64,000 bases of DNA, from positions 68,793,265 to 68,857,264 of the forward strand of contig CM054144.1 of assembly GCA_028751875.1 (NCBI GenBank). Reading direction: 5' to 3'. Shown piece by piece: positions 31,216 through 42,712 of this stretch. The stretch comes from Rapana venosa. Its lineage: Eukaryota; Mollusca; Gastropoda; Neogastropoda; Muricidae. Made by a program: the position numbers and the translations under genes. Position 1 is the stretch's first letter; each line of letters starts with the position of its first letter. Below the pieces are notes generated by a model. The model was not told the origin of the DNA. It worked only from the letters and a program-made list of their open reading frames with translations, and did no database searches.

Positions 31216-33012
31216 AAGTTGAGTGGCTGCTGACGTCATCTCCAGGCTAAATTTCCAGTGGCTGCTGACGTCATCTCCAGGGTAAATTTCCAATGGCTTC
31301 TGACGTTATCTCCCGGGTAAATTTCCAGTGGCTGCTGACGTTATCTCCAGGATAAATTTCCAATGACTGCTGACGTTATCTCCAGGCTAAATTTCTAGCG
31401 GCTGCCGATGTTAACTTCAGGGTAAATTTCCAGTGGCTGCTGATGTTAACCTCAGGGTAAATTTCCAGTGGCTGCCGATGTTAACCTCAGGGTAAATTTC
31501 TAGCGGCTGCTGATGTTAACCACAAGGTAAATTTCCAGTGGCTGCCGATGTTAACCTCAGGGTAAATTTCCAGTGGCTGCTGATGTTAACTTCAGGGTAA
31601 ATTTCTAGCGGCTGCCGATGTTAACTTCAGGCTAAATTTCTAGCGGCTGCCGATGTTAACTTCAGGGAAACTTTTCCAGTGGCTACTGATGTTAACTTCA
31701 GGGTAAATTTCCAGTGGCTGCTGATGTTAACTTCAGGGTAAATTTCCAGTGGCTGCTGACGTTATCTCCAGGCTAAATTTCCAATGACTGCTGACGTTAT
31801 CTCCAGGCTAAATTTCTAGCGGCTGCCGATGTTAACTTCAGGGTAAATTTCCAGTGGCTGCTGATGTTAACCTCAGGGTAAATTTCCAGTGGCTGCCGAT
31901 GTTAACCTCAGGGTAAATTTCTAGCGGCTGCTGATGTTAACCACAAGGTAAATTTCCAGTGGCTGCCGATGTTAACCTCAGGGTAAATTTCCAGTGGCTG
32001 CTGATGTTAACTTCAGGGTAAATTTCCAGTGGCTGCTGATGTTAACTTCAGGGTAAATTTCCAGCGGCTGCCGATGTTAACTTCAGGCTAAATTTCTAGC
32101 GGCTGCCGATGTTAACTTCAGGGAAACTTTTCCAGTGGCTGCTGATGTTAACTTCTGGGTAAATTTCCAGTGGCTGCTGATGTTAACTTCTGGGTAAATT
32201 TCCAATGGCTACCGATGTCAACCTCAAGGTAAATTTCCAGTGGCTGCTGATGTTATCTCCGGGGTAAATTTCAAGTGGCTGCTGGCGTTATCTCCGGGGT
32301 AAATTTCAAGTGGCTGCTGATGTTATCTCCGGGGTAAATTTCAAGTGGCTGCTGATGTTATCTCCGGGGTAAATTTCAAGTGACTGCTGATTTTATCTCC
32401 GGGGTAAATTTCAAGTGGCTGCTGGCGTTATCTCCGGGGTAAATTTCCAGTGGCTGCTGATGTTAACCTCAGGGTAAATTTCTAGTGGCTGCCGATGTTA
32501 ACCTCAGGGTAAATTTCTAGTGGCTGCCGATGTTAACCTCAGGGTAAATTTCTAGCGGCTGCCGATGTTAACCTCAGGGTAAATTTCTAGTTGCTGCTGA
32601 TGTTATCTCCGGGGTAAATTTCCAGTGGCTGCTGATGTTAACCTCAGGGTAAATTTCCAATGGCTGCCGATGTTAACTTCAGGCTAAATTTCTAGCGGCT
32701 GCCGATGTTAACTTCAGGGAAACTTTTCCAGTGGCTACTGATGTTAACTTCAGGGTAAATTTCCAGTGGCTGCTGATGTTAACTTCAGGGTAAATTTCCA
32801 GTGGCTGCTGACGTTATCTCCAGGCTAAATTTCCAATGACTGCTGACGTTATCTCCAGGCTAAATTTCTAGCGGCTGCCGATGTTAACTTCAGGGTAAAT
32901 TTCCAATGTCTGCCGATGTTAACTTCTGGGAAACTTTTCCAGTGGCTGCTGATGTTAACCTCAGGGTAAATTTCCAGTGGCTGCTGATGTTAACTTCAGG
33001 GTAAATTTCCTG
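31216..33012 (+). repeat. 35-bp satellite with about 421-bp higher-order repeat
   Basis: About 51 copies of GTGGCTGCTGATGTTAAC followed by TTCAGGGTAAATTTCCA. The copies are clean compared with the satellites to the left. A variant block starting CAATGACTGCTGACG recurs at 31361 and 31782, with the same series of neighbouring variants after each, giving a roughly 12-mer higher-order repeat. A third block lies at 32834. Rare 36-bp units (GGGAAACTTTTCC) mark positions in the order. Confidence 0.93.
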
Positions 33013-33235
33013 AAGCAAGCACGACCCTGGGGGATGGTTCGTGGCTGACAGATCAGGAGCAGAGCACTCTATAGAACCACTGGGCACTACCTGCCTGAAC
33101 ACAGGCAAGCACGCACACCCACACGTATCATGTGTTCTCCTTGATATCAGCTTCCTTCTTGACTTGATTTTGTTGATGCCAGATTCACATTGACAATTCA
33201 AACGTCGGTTTTTCTTCCTGTTCACAGACAATACT
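33013..33235. other. Unassigned sequence
   Basis: About 220 bp of mixed composition. A minus-strand open frame crosses it but I do not recognise a product. Confidence 0.4.
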
Positions 33236-33260
33236 CTCCTCTCTCTCTCTCTTTCTCTCT

Positions 33261-33325
<65 letters not shown>

Positions 33326-33574
33326 ACTCTCTCTCTCTCTCTCTCGCTCGCTCTCCCTCTCTCTCTATCTCTCTCTCTCTCTCTCTCTCTCCCCCTCTCT
33401 CTCTCTCTCTCCTCGCCTCTCTCTCTTCTCTCTACTCTCTTTTCTCTCTCCTCTCACTCTCTCTCCCTCTCTCTCTCTCTCTCGCTCTCTCTCTCTCCCT
33501 CTCCTCACTCTCCCCTCTCTCTCTCCTCCCCCCCTCTCTCCCCCCCGCTCCCACCTCTCTCTCTCTCTCTCTGT

Positions 33575-33655
<81 letters not shown>

Positions 33656-33656
33656 A
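33236..33656 (+). repeat. (CT)n microsatellite
   Basis: Over 400 bp of CT with few interruptions. Pure at about 33575-33650. Confidence 0.97.
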
Positions 33657-33702
33657 TCAAATAATGTTCTTAACGTTTTCTTGAAGTTATCTGTGCTGAT
33701 TA

Positions 33703-33705
33703 CTA

Positions 33706-33770
<65 letters not shown>
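33703..33770 (+). repeat. (GAT)n microsatellite
   Basis: About 22 GAT units, uninterrupted. Confidence 0.97.
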
Positions 33771-33819
33771 CCCTTGTCAGGGTAAGGACCGGACGACAGG
33801 TAAAACAGGCGAATACTTA

Positions 33820-33952
33820 TCTGCAACCCTCGAGGATAAAGATAGTCAATCAATCAATTAATCAACCAATCAGTCAATCAATTAGTCAGTCAATCAGTCA
33901 GTCAATCAGTCAGTCAATAAGTCAGTCAGTCAGTCAGTCAGTCAGTCATCTG
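33820..33952 (+). repeat. (AATC)n and (AGTC)n, possibly a retroelement tail
   Basis: AATC then AGTC tetramers, preceded by CTCGAGGATAAAGATAGTC, which resembles the retroelement end seen at 21780 and 21880. It may be a 3' tail on the plus strand. Confidence 0.6.
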
Positions 33953-34319
33953 AGTGCACACTTTGTTCTGCTGGGAATGACCGCTGACACTTGTCGACAG
34001 ACAATCACCTGCATCATAGGACAACGACTGGATGGAGACACTGCCAGTGGTACATACACGGCGCAATCTGCTTGGCCTGTCTGTCATCCGCTTCCATCGT
34101 GTTTTTTATGTCCAGTACCGGGACTGCCTCGTGGGGATGCCGGGGCCCCGTCAGTGTAAACTGCTGTCCCACCTTCTGCAGATTCTGTGCCAGGACTTCC
34201 CTCTTTTCTATCCCTCTCTTTGTTTCTGCCTTTGGGTCCTTGTCTTCCTGTCACCTGCTCCTTGTCTACGTTCTGCCTACTTGGTCCGTTCTCCTCCTGC
34301 CCTGTTTCTCCAGACAGAC
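33953..34319. other. Unassigned sequence
   Basis: Mixed-composition sequence with open frames on the plus strand (33977-34159, 34032-34397) but no recognisable motif. Probably non-coding or a decayed repeat. Confidence 0.35.
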
Positions 34320-34475
34320 TTAAAGAATCCTTCGGATGAGACTATAAACCGAGGCCCCGTGTGCGAACGCATGCAGAACATCTTGCGCACACGTTAAATC
34401 CTGTTCCGCTGTTCGAAAGAGTAGGCCATTGTGTGCCGGTGGAACAGATGACAAAATTAACAAACCGCATCATCA
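34320..34475 (+). mobile_element. SINE-like dispersed repeat
   Basis: Reads CCTTCGGATGAGACTATAAA, CCGAGGCCCCGTGTGCG, GAGTAGGCCATTGTGTGCC and GGAACAGATGACAAAATTAAC. It is the most complete of three copies in the window (others near 21656 and 31215). I associate this type of repeat with gastropod genomes. RNA polymerase III boxes were not identified. Confidence 0.6.
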
Positions 34476-34612
34476 TCATCAGACCCGTGACCTTGGCGGT
34501 CGTGGGGAGACATGAAAGACGATGCCGTGGTAAGCCTCCTCCATCCATCTCGGTCCTCGGCTCTGCGCAGTAGTGCCGAGTCATTCATCCTGGTCCATTC
34601 TCTGATGTTGTC
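34476..34612 (-). mobile_element. RTE-type LINE, extreme 3' end
   Basis: On the minus strand it reads NIREWTRMNDSALLRRAEDR then DGWRRLTTASSF and SPHDRQGHG, ending in a GATGATGATG tail. This matches the C-terminus of RTE-clade ORF2 proteins (pattern I-x-x-WT, then RxAxDRxxWR, then a short stretch to the end), which are followed directly by a short TGATG-rich 3' tail. Only about 45 codons are present, a strong 5' truncation typical of RTE copies. Confidence 0.72.
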
Positions 34613-34635
34613 CGCATACACACGCATACAAAAAA

Positions 34636-34715
34636 AAAAGCGCTTTGATTTGTAGCTTTACAAGATTCGGCGCTATATAAATTCCATACATTATTCATTA
34701 TTATTATTATTATTA
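34636..34715 (+). mobile_element. L2-type LINE, 3' terminus only
   Basis: Contains GCGCTTTGATTTG, ACAAGATTCGGCGCTATATA and AATTCCATACATTATT followed by (ATT)n. This is the same 3' terminus as LINE copies A to C, here only about 80 bp long. Confidence 0.8.
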
Positions 34716-34784
34716 AGATGACATCTCTCTCCCACGCCAAGGTCAGATGCCCCAGGCCTGACCTGCTCACGCTTACCGGCAGCG

Positions 34785-35265
34785 CACTGACGTTTTGGTT
34801 CAACTGACAGACAAGAGTGACGTTTTGGCTCAACTGACAGACAACAGTAAGTTTTGGCTCAACTGACAGACAGCACTGACGTTGTGGCTCAACTGACAGA
34901 CAGCACTGACGTTTTGGCTCAACCGACAGACAGCACTGACGTTTTGGCTCAACTGACAGACAACAGTGACGTTGTACTGACAGACAGCATGACGTTGTAC
35001 TGACAGACAGCATTGACGTTGTGGCTCAACTGACAGACAGCACTGACGTTTTGGCTCAACTGACAGACAACACTGACGTTGTGGCTCAACTGACAGACAG
35101 CAGTGACGTTTGTACTGACAGACAGCACTGACGTTGTGGCTCAACTGACAGACAACAGTGACGGCTCTACTAAACTGACAGACAACAGTAACGGCTCTAC
35201 TCAACTGACAGACAACAGTAACGGGTCTACTCAACTGACAGACAACAGTAACTGCTCTACTGCCG
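34785..35265 (+). repeat. 30-bp minisatellite
   Basis: About 16 copies of ACTGACGTTTTGGCTC followed by AACTGACAGACAGC, with shorter 24-bp variants that lack the GGCTCAAC part. At the right end the unit changes to ACGGCTCTACTCAACTG. Confidence 0.92.
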
Positions 35266-35695
35266 TGTGATGAAGAAGAAGGAAAGACGAAGAATCATGA
35301 CGGCTTCAGCAGCACCCTGATTTCAACAGGAAGGATGACTACTACTACTACCTCCTCCCCAGAGAAGACCAAGTGACCAATTGTAAGACTGAGGACTGAC
35401 CTGACATTACCAAGTTCCACGTTGGTGATTCTGCTGCGTGCTCTGAGGAATTGTCCCCTCCCCATGACAGTGGAAGAAAACGCTTTCTCTCCAAACCTGT
35501 CTGTCCATCCAACACACCAACACCTGAGGAACGGCCGATATACCTGTCCTGTACTGCTGACCTTGTGCCCATGAGGGACAAGCTCTTGGGACCCTGTAGG
35601 GAAGACCTTCACAGCACCGCCACATTCCTCAGGCCTCTGAAGTTGCTGTCTGAGCGTTCATACCACCACCACCACCACGAAGAAGAAGAAGAATA
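35266..35695 (+). other. Unassigned region with an 81-codon open frame
   Basis: The open frame 35451-35696 reads RKRFLSKPVCPSNTPTPEER, then PIYLSCTADLVPMRDKLLGP and CREDLHSTATFLRPLKLLS before running into the (GAA)n tract. The CT-x-x-LVPMRDKLLG-x-x-DLHSTATFL pattern faintly resembles the C-terminal tails of some retroelement polymerases (cysteine block, then a short helix pair). I cannot name it. The upstream half has no clear frame. Confidence 0.3.
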
Positions 35696-36011
35696 AGAAG
35701 ACAGAAGAAGAAGAAGAAGAAGAAGATGAAGAGGAGGAGAGGAGGAGAGGGGAGGAGGAGGAGGAGAGGAGGAATGAGAAGAAGACGAAGAGAAGAAGAA
35801 GAAGAAAGAAGAATAAGAAGAAAAGTTAAAGAAGAAGAAGAAGAAAAGAAAGAAGAAGAAGAAGAAGAAGAAGAAGAAGAAGAGGAGATGTGAAGAAAGA
35901 AGAAAGAAGAAGAAGAAGAAGAAGAAGAAGAAGAAGAAGAAGAAGAAGAAGAAGAAAGAAGAAGACGAAGACGAAGAAGAAGAAGAAGAAGAAGAAGAAG
36001 AAGAAGAAGAG

Positions 36012-36046
<35 letters not shown>

Positions 36047-36330
36047 GAAGAATGAAGAAGAAGAAGATGAAAGAAGAAGAAAGAAGAAGAAGAAAAGAAC
36101 AACAAACAACACAACAACAACAACTACAACAAGAAGAAAAGAAGAAAGAAGAAGAAGAAAGAAGAATAAGAAGTAAGAAGAAGAATAAGAAGAAGAAGAA
36201 GAAGAAGAAGAAGGAGAAGAAGAAGAAGAAGAAGAACAACAACAACAACAACAACAACAAGAAGAAGAAGAAGAAGAAGAAGAAGAAGAAGAAGAAGAAG
36301 ATAGAAGAAGAAGAAGAAGAATAAGTCGAA
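35683..36330 (+). repeat. (GAA)n with internal (CAA)n blocks
   Basis: A purine-rich GAA tract interrupted by CAACAA runs at 36012-36044 and 36236-36259. The mirror arrangement, CTT with an internal TTG run, is at 52082-52655. Confidence 0.95.
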
Positions 36331-36375
36331 GAGTGCGAACTCTCTGCTATCTGAAATAAGTAGAACTGACTGGTT

Positions 36376-37380
36376 TGTTGTTGTTGTTATTGTTGTTTGT
36401 TGTTGTTTCTGTTTGTCTGTCTATCTGCCACTTCACCTACCTGTCCGTCTGTTCCTCCGTCTGTCTTCTCAGTCTGTCAGTCTGTCTTTTCCGTCTGTCT
36501 GTCTTTCCGTATGTCTGTCTCTCTGTCCGTCATCTCTCTGTCAGTCCCTCTCTGTCAGTCCTCTCTGTCAGTCTCTCTGTCAGTCCTCTCTGTCTGTCTC
36601 CTTCACTCTGTCAGTCTTGTCTCTCTGTCAGTCTGTCCTCTCGCAGTCTGTCTCTCTGTTCCCCCCAGTTTTTCTCTCTGTCTGTCTCTTGTCTCTCTGT
36701 CAAGTCTGTCTCTCTGTCAGTCTGTCCTCTCTCTCTGTCTTCACTCTGTCTATCTCTCTGTCAGTCCTCTGGTCGGTCTGTCCTCTCTGCCAGTCTGTCT
36801 CTCGTCAGTCTGTCCATCCTCTCTGTCTGTCTGTCCTTCTGTCGCTCTGTTCTGTCTCTCTTCAGTCTGTCTGTCTCTCTGTCTGTCTGTCTGTCAGTCT
36901 ATCTCTCTGTCTGTCTGTTCCTGGCTGTCCAGTTTGTCTTTTTCTCTGTCTGTCTGTCTTTCCGTCTGTCTGTCTCTCTGTCTGTCATCTCTCTGTCTAT
37001 CTGTCAGGCTCTTCTGTCAGTCCTTCTTTGTCATTCCTCTCTTGTCCATCTCTCATGTCTCTCTGGTCAGTCCCCTCTGTCCTCATGTCTGTCATCTCTG
37101 TCTGTCTCTCTGTCAGTCTCTCTGTCTCTCTGTCTGTCTCTCTGTCAGTCTGACTCTCTGTCATCTGTCTCTCTCTCTCTCTTATGTCTGTCTGTTAGTC
37201 TCTCTGTCTGTCTGTCTGTCATCTTCTCTCTGTCAGTCTGTCTCTATGTCTGTCTGTCAGTCTGGGTCTGTCCTCTCTGTCTTGTTTCGGTCTGTTTCTC
37301 CTGTCTGTCTTTCTGGCTGGCTCTCCTGTCTGTATGTCTTTCCTGTCTGTTCCTGTCTGTCAGTCTGCTCTCTGTCATGG
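36376..37380 (+). repeat. (CTGT)n/(CTCTCTGTCAGT)n array
   Basis: About 1 kb of CTGT, CTCTGTC and CAGTCTGTC units. Three overlapping Ser/Leu/Cys-rich open frames across it are periodicity artefacts. Confidence 0.95.
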
Positions 37381-37474
37381 CCTTGTTTTATTAGGTGGCT
37401 GTCGCACAAGCGCAAAGACGCCAGATGTGGTTATCTCCCTTCCCTCCTTGCGTGTGCCGCAATGGCGGGTAATT

Positions 37475-37500
37475 CCCCCCCCCCCCCCCCCCCCGCAACA

Positions 37501-37534
<34 letters not shown>

Positions 37535-37601
37535 ACCACACACACACACCACAACACACACACAACAAACACACAACACACACACACACACACATACACA
37601 C

Positions 37602-37638
<37 letters not shown>

Positions 37639-37875
37639 ACCCACACACACACACAACCCCCAAACTACCCAACCAAAAAAACACAAAAAAAAAAACAACA
37701 AAAACCAAAAAAAACACACGACACCACACACCCGCTGGCCGACAGAAGACTGCTGCTGCAGAGGATAGGGGCCGTTTTTCTTTTGTCCGCTCCTCTCTCT
37801 CTCATCTCACTCCTCCTCTCTTCACACTCTCTTCTCTCTCTCACCTCTCTCCTCTTCTCTCTCTCTCTCTCTCTC

Positions 37876-37912
<37 letters not shown>

Positions 37913-38335
37913 ATCTTTATCTCTCATCTCAATCTCTCTCTCTCTCTCCCTCTCTCTTCTCCTCTCTTCTCCTCTCTCTCTCTCGCTGTCTTTATCTTTC
38001 TCTCTGGTCACTCTCTCTTTCTGTGTCTTTTAAATTATGGGAATACAAATCTGTAGGAGCTTTGTGTTATAGTTTTGAATGTATTACCACTATGTTCGTC
38101 TCACTCTCTTCTCTCTTCTCTCTCTTTTTTCTTCTTCTTCTTCTCCTCTCCTCTCCTTCTTCCTTCTTCTCCTCTTCTTCTCTTCGTCTTCTTCTTCTCC
38201 ATCTCCTCTTTCTCCTTTTTCACCTTCTCATTCTAATCTTCTCCTCCCTTCTCCTACTCTTCTTCTTCTTCCTCCTCATTCTCTTCTTCTTCTTCTTCTT
38301 CTTCTTCTTCTTCTTCTTCTTCTTCTGTCTGTCAG
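37475..38335 (+). repeat. Poly-C, (CA)n, (CT)n and (CTT)n blocks
   Basis: Poly-C at 37475-37495, CA at 37499-37660, CT at 37790-38000 and CTT at 38120-38330. Short non-repeat pieces (37380-37470, 38000-38090) show no gene. Confidence 0.93.
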
Positions 38336-39099
38336 TCTCTCTGTCTAACCTTCCTTCAGCTCTGTCTTCCCTAACTTCGCTAAACCACAAGGGACAGCAT
38401 GTATCGTCCCACAGAAATCTCTCATTTCCATCCTACATCCTGCTCACCCACACCAACATTGCAGCCCCCTCTTACTCACCAAACAGAGGAATGGAAAGTC
38501 AATTTACTAGCATCCCACATTACCCCCACCCACACACCATCACAGATATCTAAAGAAAATTATCAAAATATCAATGTCAAATCTGTTCGTTCACAAGAGA
38601 ACCACGTTTTTCACACACGTCGCCCTCCCTCCTTTATCGACAGACAGTTTCCCCCCTCTTAAACCTCGTCCCCTATGTTTCACTCACTTGTAAAACTAAC
38701 CCTTTTCTTTCTGAAAAATTTGGTATTTTTGTGAAACAGTTGTTTTACTTTCTGAAAGGAAACCATAACATTCCTTCCCATCGTAAAGTATCTTTTGGTT
38801 GTAAAGGTTTTTGAAAAATATCAATGTAAAGTACTGCCTCCAAGCTTTTAGATCTGCTTAGTTCTATAGTGTACTTAATTCAGGTAGAATTAATCTCTTA
38901 AATAGTTAATGGCTATTCGTACAACGTTCCAAACTGGGCCTATTTAATGATGGACAGCGAGTGTCACCTTAATATATTGTCATCTTATAATAAAATATCA
39001 GACACTGTCAAAGATATAAACAATGAAACAAACCATTCCATATTTTTGGTGTTAAGAACATGGACAAACATCGTATAACAAATATTCAATTTCTATTCC
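38336..39099. other. Unassigned, AT-leaning sequence
   Basis: About 760 bp without a recognisable product. It may be the decayed 5' part of the LINE that follows, but no endonuclease start motif could be identified. Confidence 0.35.
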
Positions 39100-41700
39100 A
39101 GGTTAACCATATCATCGAGAGACCCTAAAAATATCCCAGCAAACAGGTATTTTTGTCGGTATATCCAAAATAATAGCTCCTATAAACTTCTGAAGAATTG
39201 GTGTCATTACAACACTGAAATCAAGTATGGGTAGAAGTTTGTTCTTCTAAAAATTTGATTACTTCCAGTTCTTGTGGTTTCATTTACAGACCATCCTAAG
39301 AGCACCACCATCTGGTTCGAGACTTTTGTGAAATGATGGACAATGTTTGGCTTTTAGGAAAAGAAATAATATTACTAGGTGATTTCAATATCGATCTATC
39401 TCAATCCCACCCGCATTGGCACAGTATCTTTACGTCCTTTACCCCTTTTTGCAAATGTATCACATGCCCCACCAGAGGACGTCAAAATCTAGTACTCTTT
39501 TAGATCACGTTTATCTTCTTACGTCACATCTCCTAAAAGAAATTGTTGTACCCACTGTCTGAATTAGTGATCATAATGCTGTTGTGTCACCTGGAGCAAA
39601 GCTGGCTTCAGAGTGCCGAAAATGTAGCATCTGAAAATTACATTTCGGCTCATTTAAAAATGTTCGATTTGCATGCCTTATCCTCTGACCTCGCTTCTTG
39701 CACCCTTTTCAAATATTTCTAGTTTACACTGATAGCAGACATGCCCTTTCCTTTTGGCACATCCAGTTTTTCTTTTCTTAAGCATTGTCAACAAGCATAT
39801 TCCTTTAATTCCAAGACGTGTAAAGTCAAAAATTTACCTGGCCGGCTGACCCCAGAAATTTTGCTAGCAATCAACCACAGAGACGACTTAAAGAAACGGC
39901 GGCTTCCATGAGGAATCAAAACAAAAAAAACGTAACAAGTTTTAAGTATATGATTAGAAAATCTGAACGTGTTTCCTTCCAGAATTTAATTCAAGAATAA
40001 AAGCAATGGAAATTAATCTGGTCAGCTATCGCCAGCTCTCTAAACCCTGTACTTTCACGTGACTAATGTTGTTATTCCAGTAGCTGTTCTCAATAATCAC
40101 TTTGCTATGTGTTGGAAGTAAACGCATTGACAACACACCAGAACTTTGATTCAAATATTTTAAAAGCCTTTTGCGTAGAACAGATACATAACAAAATTTT
40201 CTGTTTCCCATTATTGTCTGTTTCATGAAGTTTTTGTCCTATTTAAAGTCTTTAAAATAAAAATTCATGTGGCTTTGATAGTATTAGCCCTAAATACTGA
40301 AACTATACTGCATATTTTACATAGCAGACTCCTCACTTATCTTATAACCTTTGCATATTCTACACAGTGCTATCCCAAAGCATTTAAATACGCTAAAGTA
40401 ACCCTTGCACAAAAAAGGGAACATAGGAAGATGTAAATAATTATAGACCCATTTCACTTCTATCTAGTATATCTAAACCTCTTGAACAAGCAATGTCCCC
40501 ATCATTTATTCATCTTTTATTGAATGCAAAGGCTTGCATACCCATCAGTCGGGTTTAGAAAGCACCCTCTGTGAAAACAGCACTATGCAGGAGTTAACTG
40601 ATATCAGTCTGCGTGAAATAATAACAGAAAGGCAGTCGGTGTTATTTATTATTGAATTATTTGATAATCATAATAGCTTATTACATAAGCTTCGTAATAT
40701 GGTTTAGATGAAAATGCCTTACTAATTTTTAAATATTCCTTATTTGGTCAACCGACCTCAGTCTGTTTATGCTAATTGAGTTACCTCATCCAAAAAAATT
40801 TTGCATGTGGTGTACGCACAAGGTTCAGTATTAGTCCACTCTTATTCTCACTATACATTAATGATCTTTCCTTTAACCATGTCAAAATGTAGTTTGTGAT
40901 TTTTTGCAGATGATACAACTCTACATGATACGCTAGTTCCATGATATTAAGGAAATCAATCATTATTTTAAACCTTAGTATGAATTCATCAAAATTTGGT
41001 ACAGTGAGGACTAATGCTATGATGAACATACCCTTACAAAACAGAAGCTATCTAGTTTGTGCGCGGCAAAAGTCAAACCTTGAGGCAAACTCATTTACAA
41101 ATAAAGTATAATAACAACAACAATAAAGCAAGTTAAACGCACAAATTACTTGGGGGTAGTCCTTTTATGGACGAAAGCCACATTTGGCAGGATCATGTCA
41201 CAACATTACTAAAGAAATATCATCCAGTGTATTCCGGCTCACAAATAAACACTTTCAAGATAAAATAAACAAACCCAAAAAATTGTCTATTTTGCTTTTA
41301 TTCAGTCTCGCCTAGATTTACTGCTCTGTTTGTTCTGGGGGAAAGTGGCTCCATCTAACCTGAAACCTCTGAACTCCCTTTCAAAAAGCGAGCATTAAAG
41401 TCATAAATAATAAATGAGTTAGCAAATTGCATCAATAATAATTTATTTAAAACACATTTGAGATTATTACTCCCACTTTTGCTTGCGCCTCCGCTTAAAT
41501 GATTTTAGCTCTCATGCATAAGGTAGTTTATGATGGCTTGCCCTGTTATCTAAAAACAATGTTCTCTTTTCAACATCAATCAGGAATCAGACAGAGCTTA
41601 TTGTCCCCAAAGCAAACTTAGATCTATTCAAAAAACGAGTTATTCTTTCAATGCAGCAGAGAATGAATGCCCTTCCACCGATGTTTCGTAGAATACCACA
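39100..41700 (+). mobile_element. Old, decayed L2/CR1-type LINE
   Basis: Plus-strand coding traces scattered over three frames: a CGFIYRP block near 39275, EIILLGDFNIDLSQSHPHWH (about 39366-39422, the endonuclease DFN motif), a weak trace of the LSISDH block near 39565, YRPISLL-type sequence at about 40440-40480 with SISKPLEQAM following, a weak QGS-type block near 40825, and NYLGVVL at about 41140-41165 followed by an SRLD trace near 41310. Stops and frame changes occur every few tens of bases, which fits long decay. The catalytic YADD is not clearly readable (near 40905, LQMIQL in frame). It belongs to a different LINE lineage from copies A to C. Confidence 0.7.
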
Positions 41701-41849
41701 GAGCACTCTACATTAAGAGACAGAAAAAAATCAGCTGTTGTTTGATACGTGTGACTAACTAACTCGTAGTCAAAACACACACAAATTGAATTCCAATGTG
41801 TATGAACATAATTGGTGCCTATATTACTATATCAAAGACATATAGTGTG

Positions 41850-42227
41850 CACTTTCTTTGTGTGTGTGTGTGAGTGTGGAGTTGGTTGGTGTGCGTGCTG
41901 CGTGTGATTAGTATGTAGAGTCGAAGAATGGTGTAGTTGTGTGTGTTGTATGTGAGTGTGAGGGAGGGGGGGAGGGCGCTTCCGTTCCTGCGTGTTACCC
42001 TTGTGTGAGTGATGTGTGTGTGTGTGTGTGTTGTGCGCGCGCGCGCGGGGGGGGGGGGGGCTGATGGGGAGGAGGAAGGAGAAGAATAGTACGCGCATGC
42101 GGCCTGTGTGTAGATCAGGAGTAACCATTGGCTGTTACTGTGAGAGAATCTTGGCATTAAGTGTGTGGATGAATGAAAGAATGACTAACTGCGTGAGATG
42201 GAGGGGGGTGGGGGGCAGGTGGGGGGG

Positions 42228-42266
<39 letters not shown>

Positions 42267-42470
42267 GGTCGGGGGGTGGTGGGGGGGGGGGGGGGGGGTG
42301 GGGGGGGGGGGGGGGGGGAGAAGGCGGTGAAGGGAGTGAGATGGGTGAGGTGTCTGATACATGTGTATGCACATGGCCGGCCGCGCATGAGTGTGTGAGT
42401 GTGTGTGGCTCGTGCGTGCGTGCCATGTGTGTGTGTAGGTGTGTAGGTGTGTTGTGTGTAACTTGGCGGA
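41850..42470 (+). repeat. (TG)n and very G-rich tracts
   Basis: TG runs at 41856-41960 and 42008-42032, G12 at 42049-42060, and a block of almost continuous G from about 42190 to 42320. TG again at 42385-42455. Confidence 0.9.
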
Positions 42471-42489
42471 TGTTAAAATAAAGTTGCAT

Positions 42490-42712
42490 TCAGTTTAATG
42501 GGCTTTTCCCCCAAGCTTTCTGAATTTTGTTAATTTGTTCAAGGTAGAGTTTCCAAGCCATTTATTGTCTGTTTGTTTAGTTTTCTCTTGGTTTTTGCTT
42601 ACTTTTGTTTTTAATTACTTCCAAGTTTGTTTTTGGTTTTTGGGCAGAATTGTAAAAGCCTTCATATTGTGCCTAATTCTTTTTAACCCAATTAAAGAAT
42701 CAATCAATCAAT
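42490..42712 (+). mobile_element. Retroelement 3' end with (AATC)n tail
   Basis: A T-rich stretch with an AATTGTAAAAGCCTTCATAT block, ending CCCAATTAAAGAATCAATC with further AATC units. This form (AATAAA-like signal then a tetramer tail) fits a LINE or SINE terminus. Family not assigned. Confidence 0.45.

Noticed and set aside
31216..33012. Functional CRE elements (TGACGTCA) in the 35-bp satellite
   Set aside because: Only a few units carry the palindrome and most have TGATGTTA. It follows from unit sequence rather than selection as far as can be seen.
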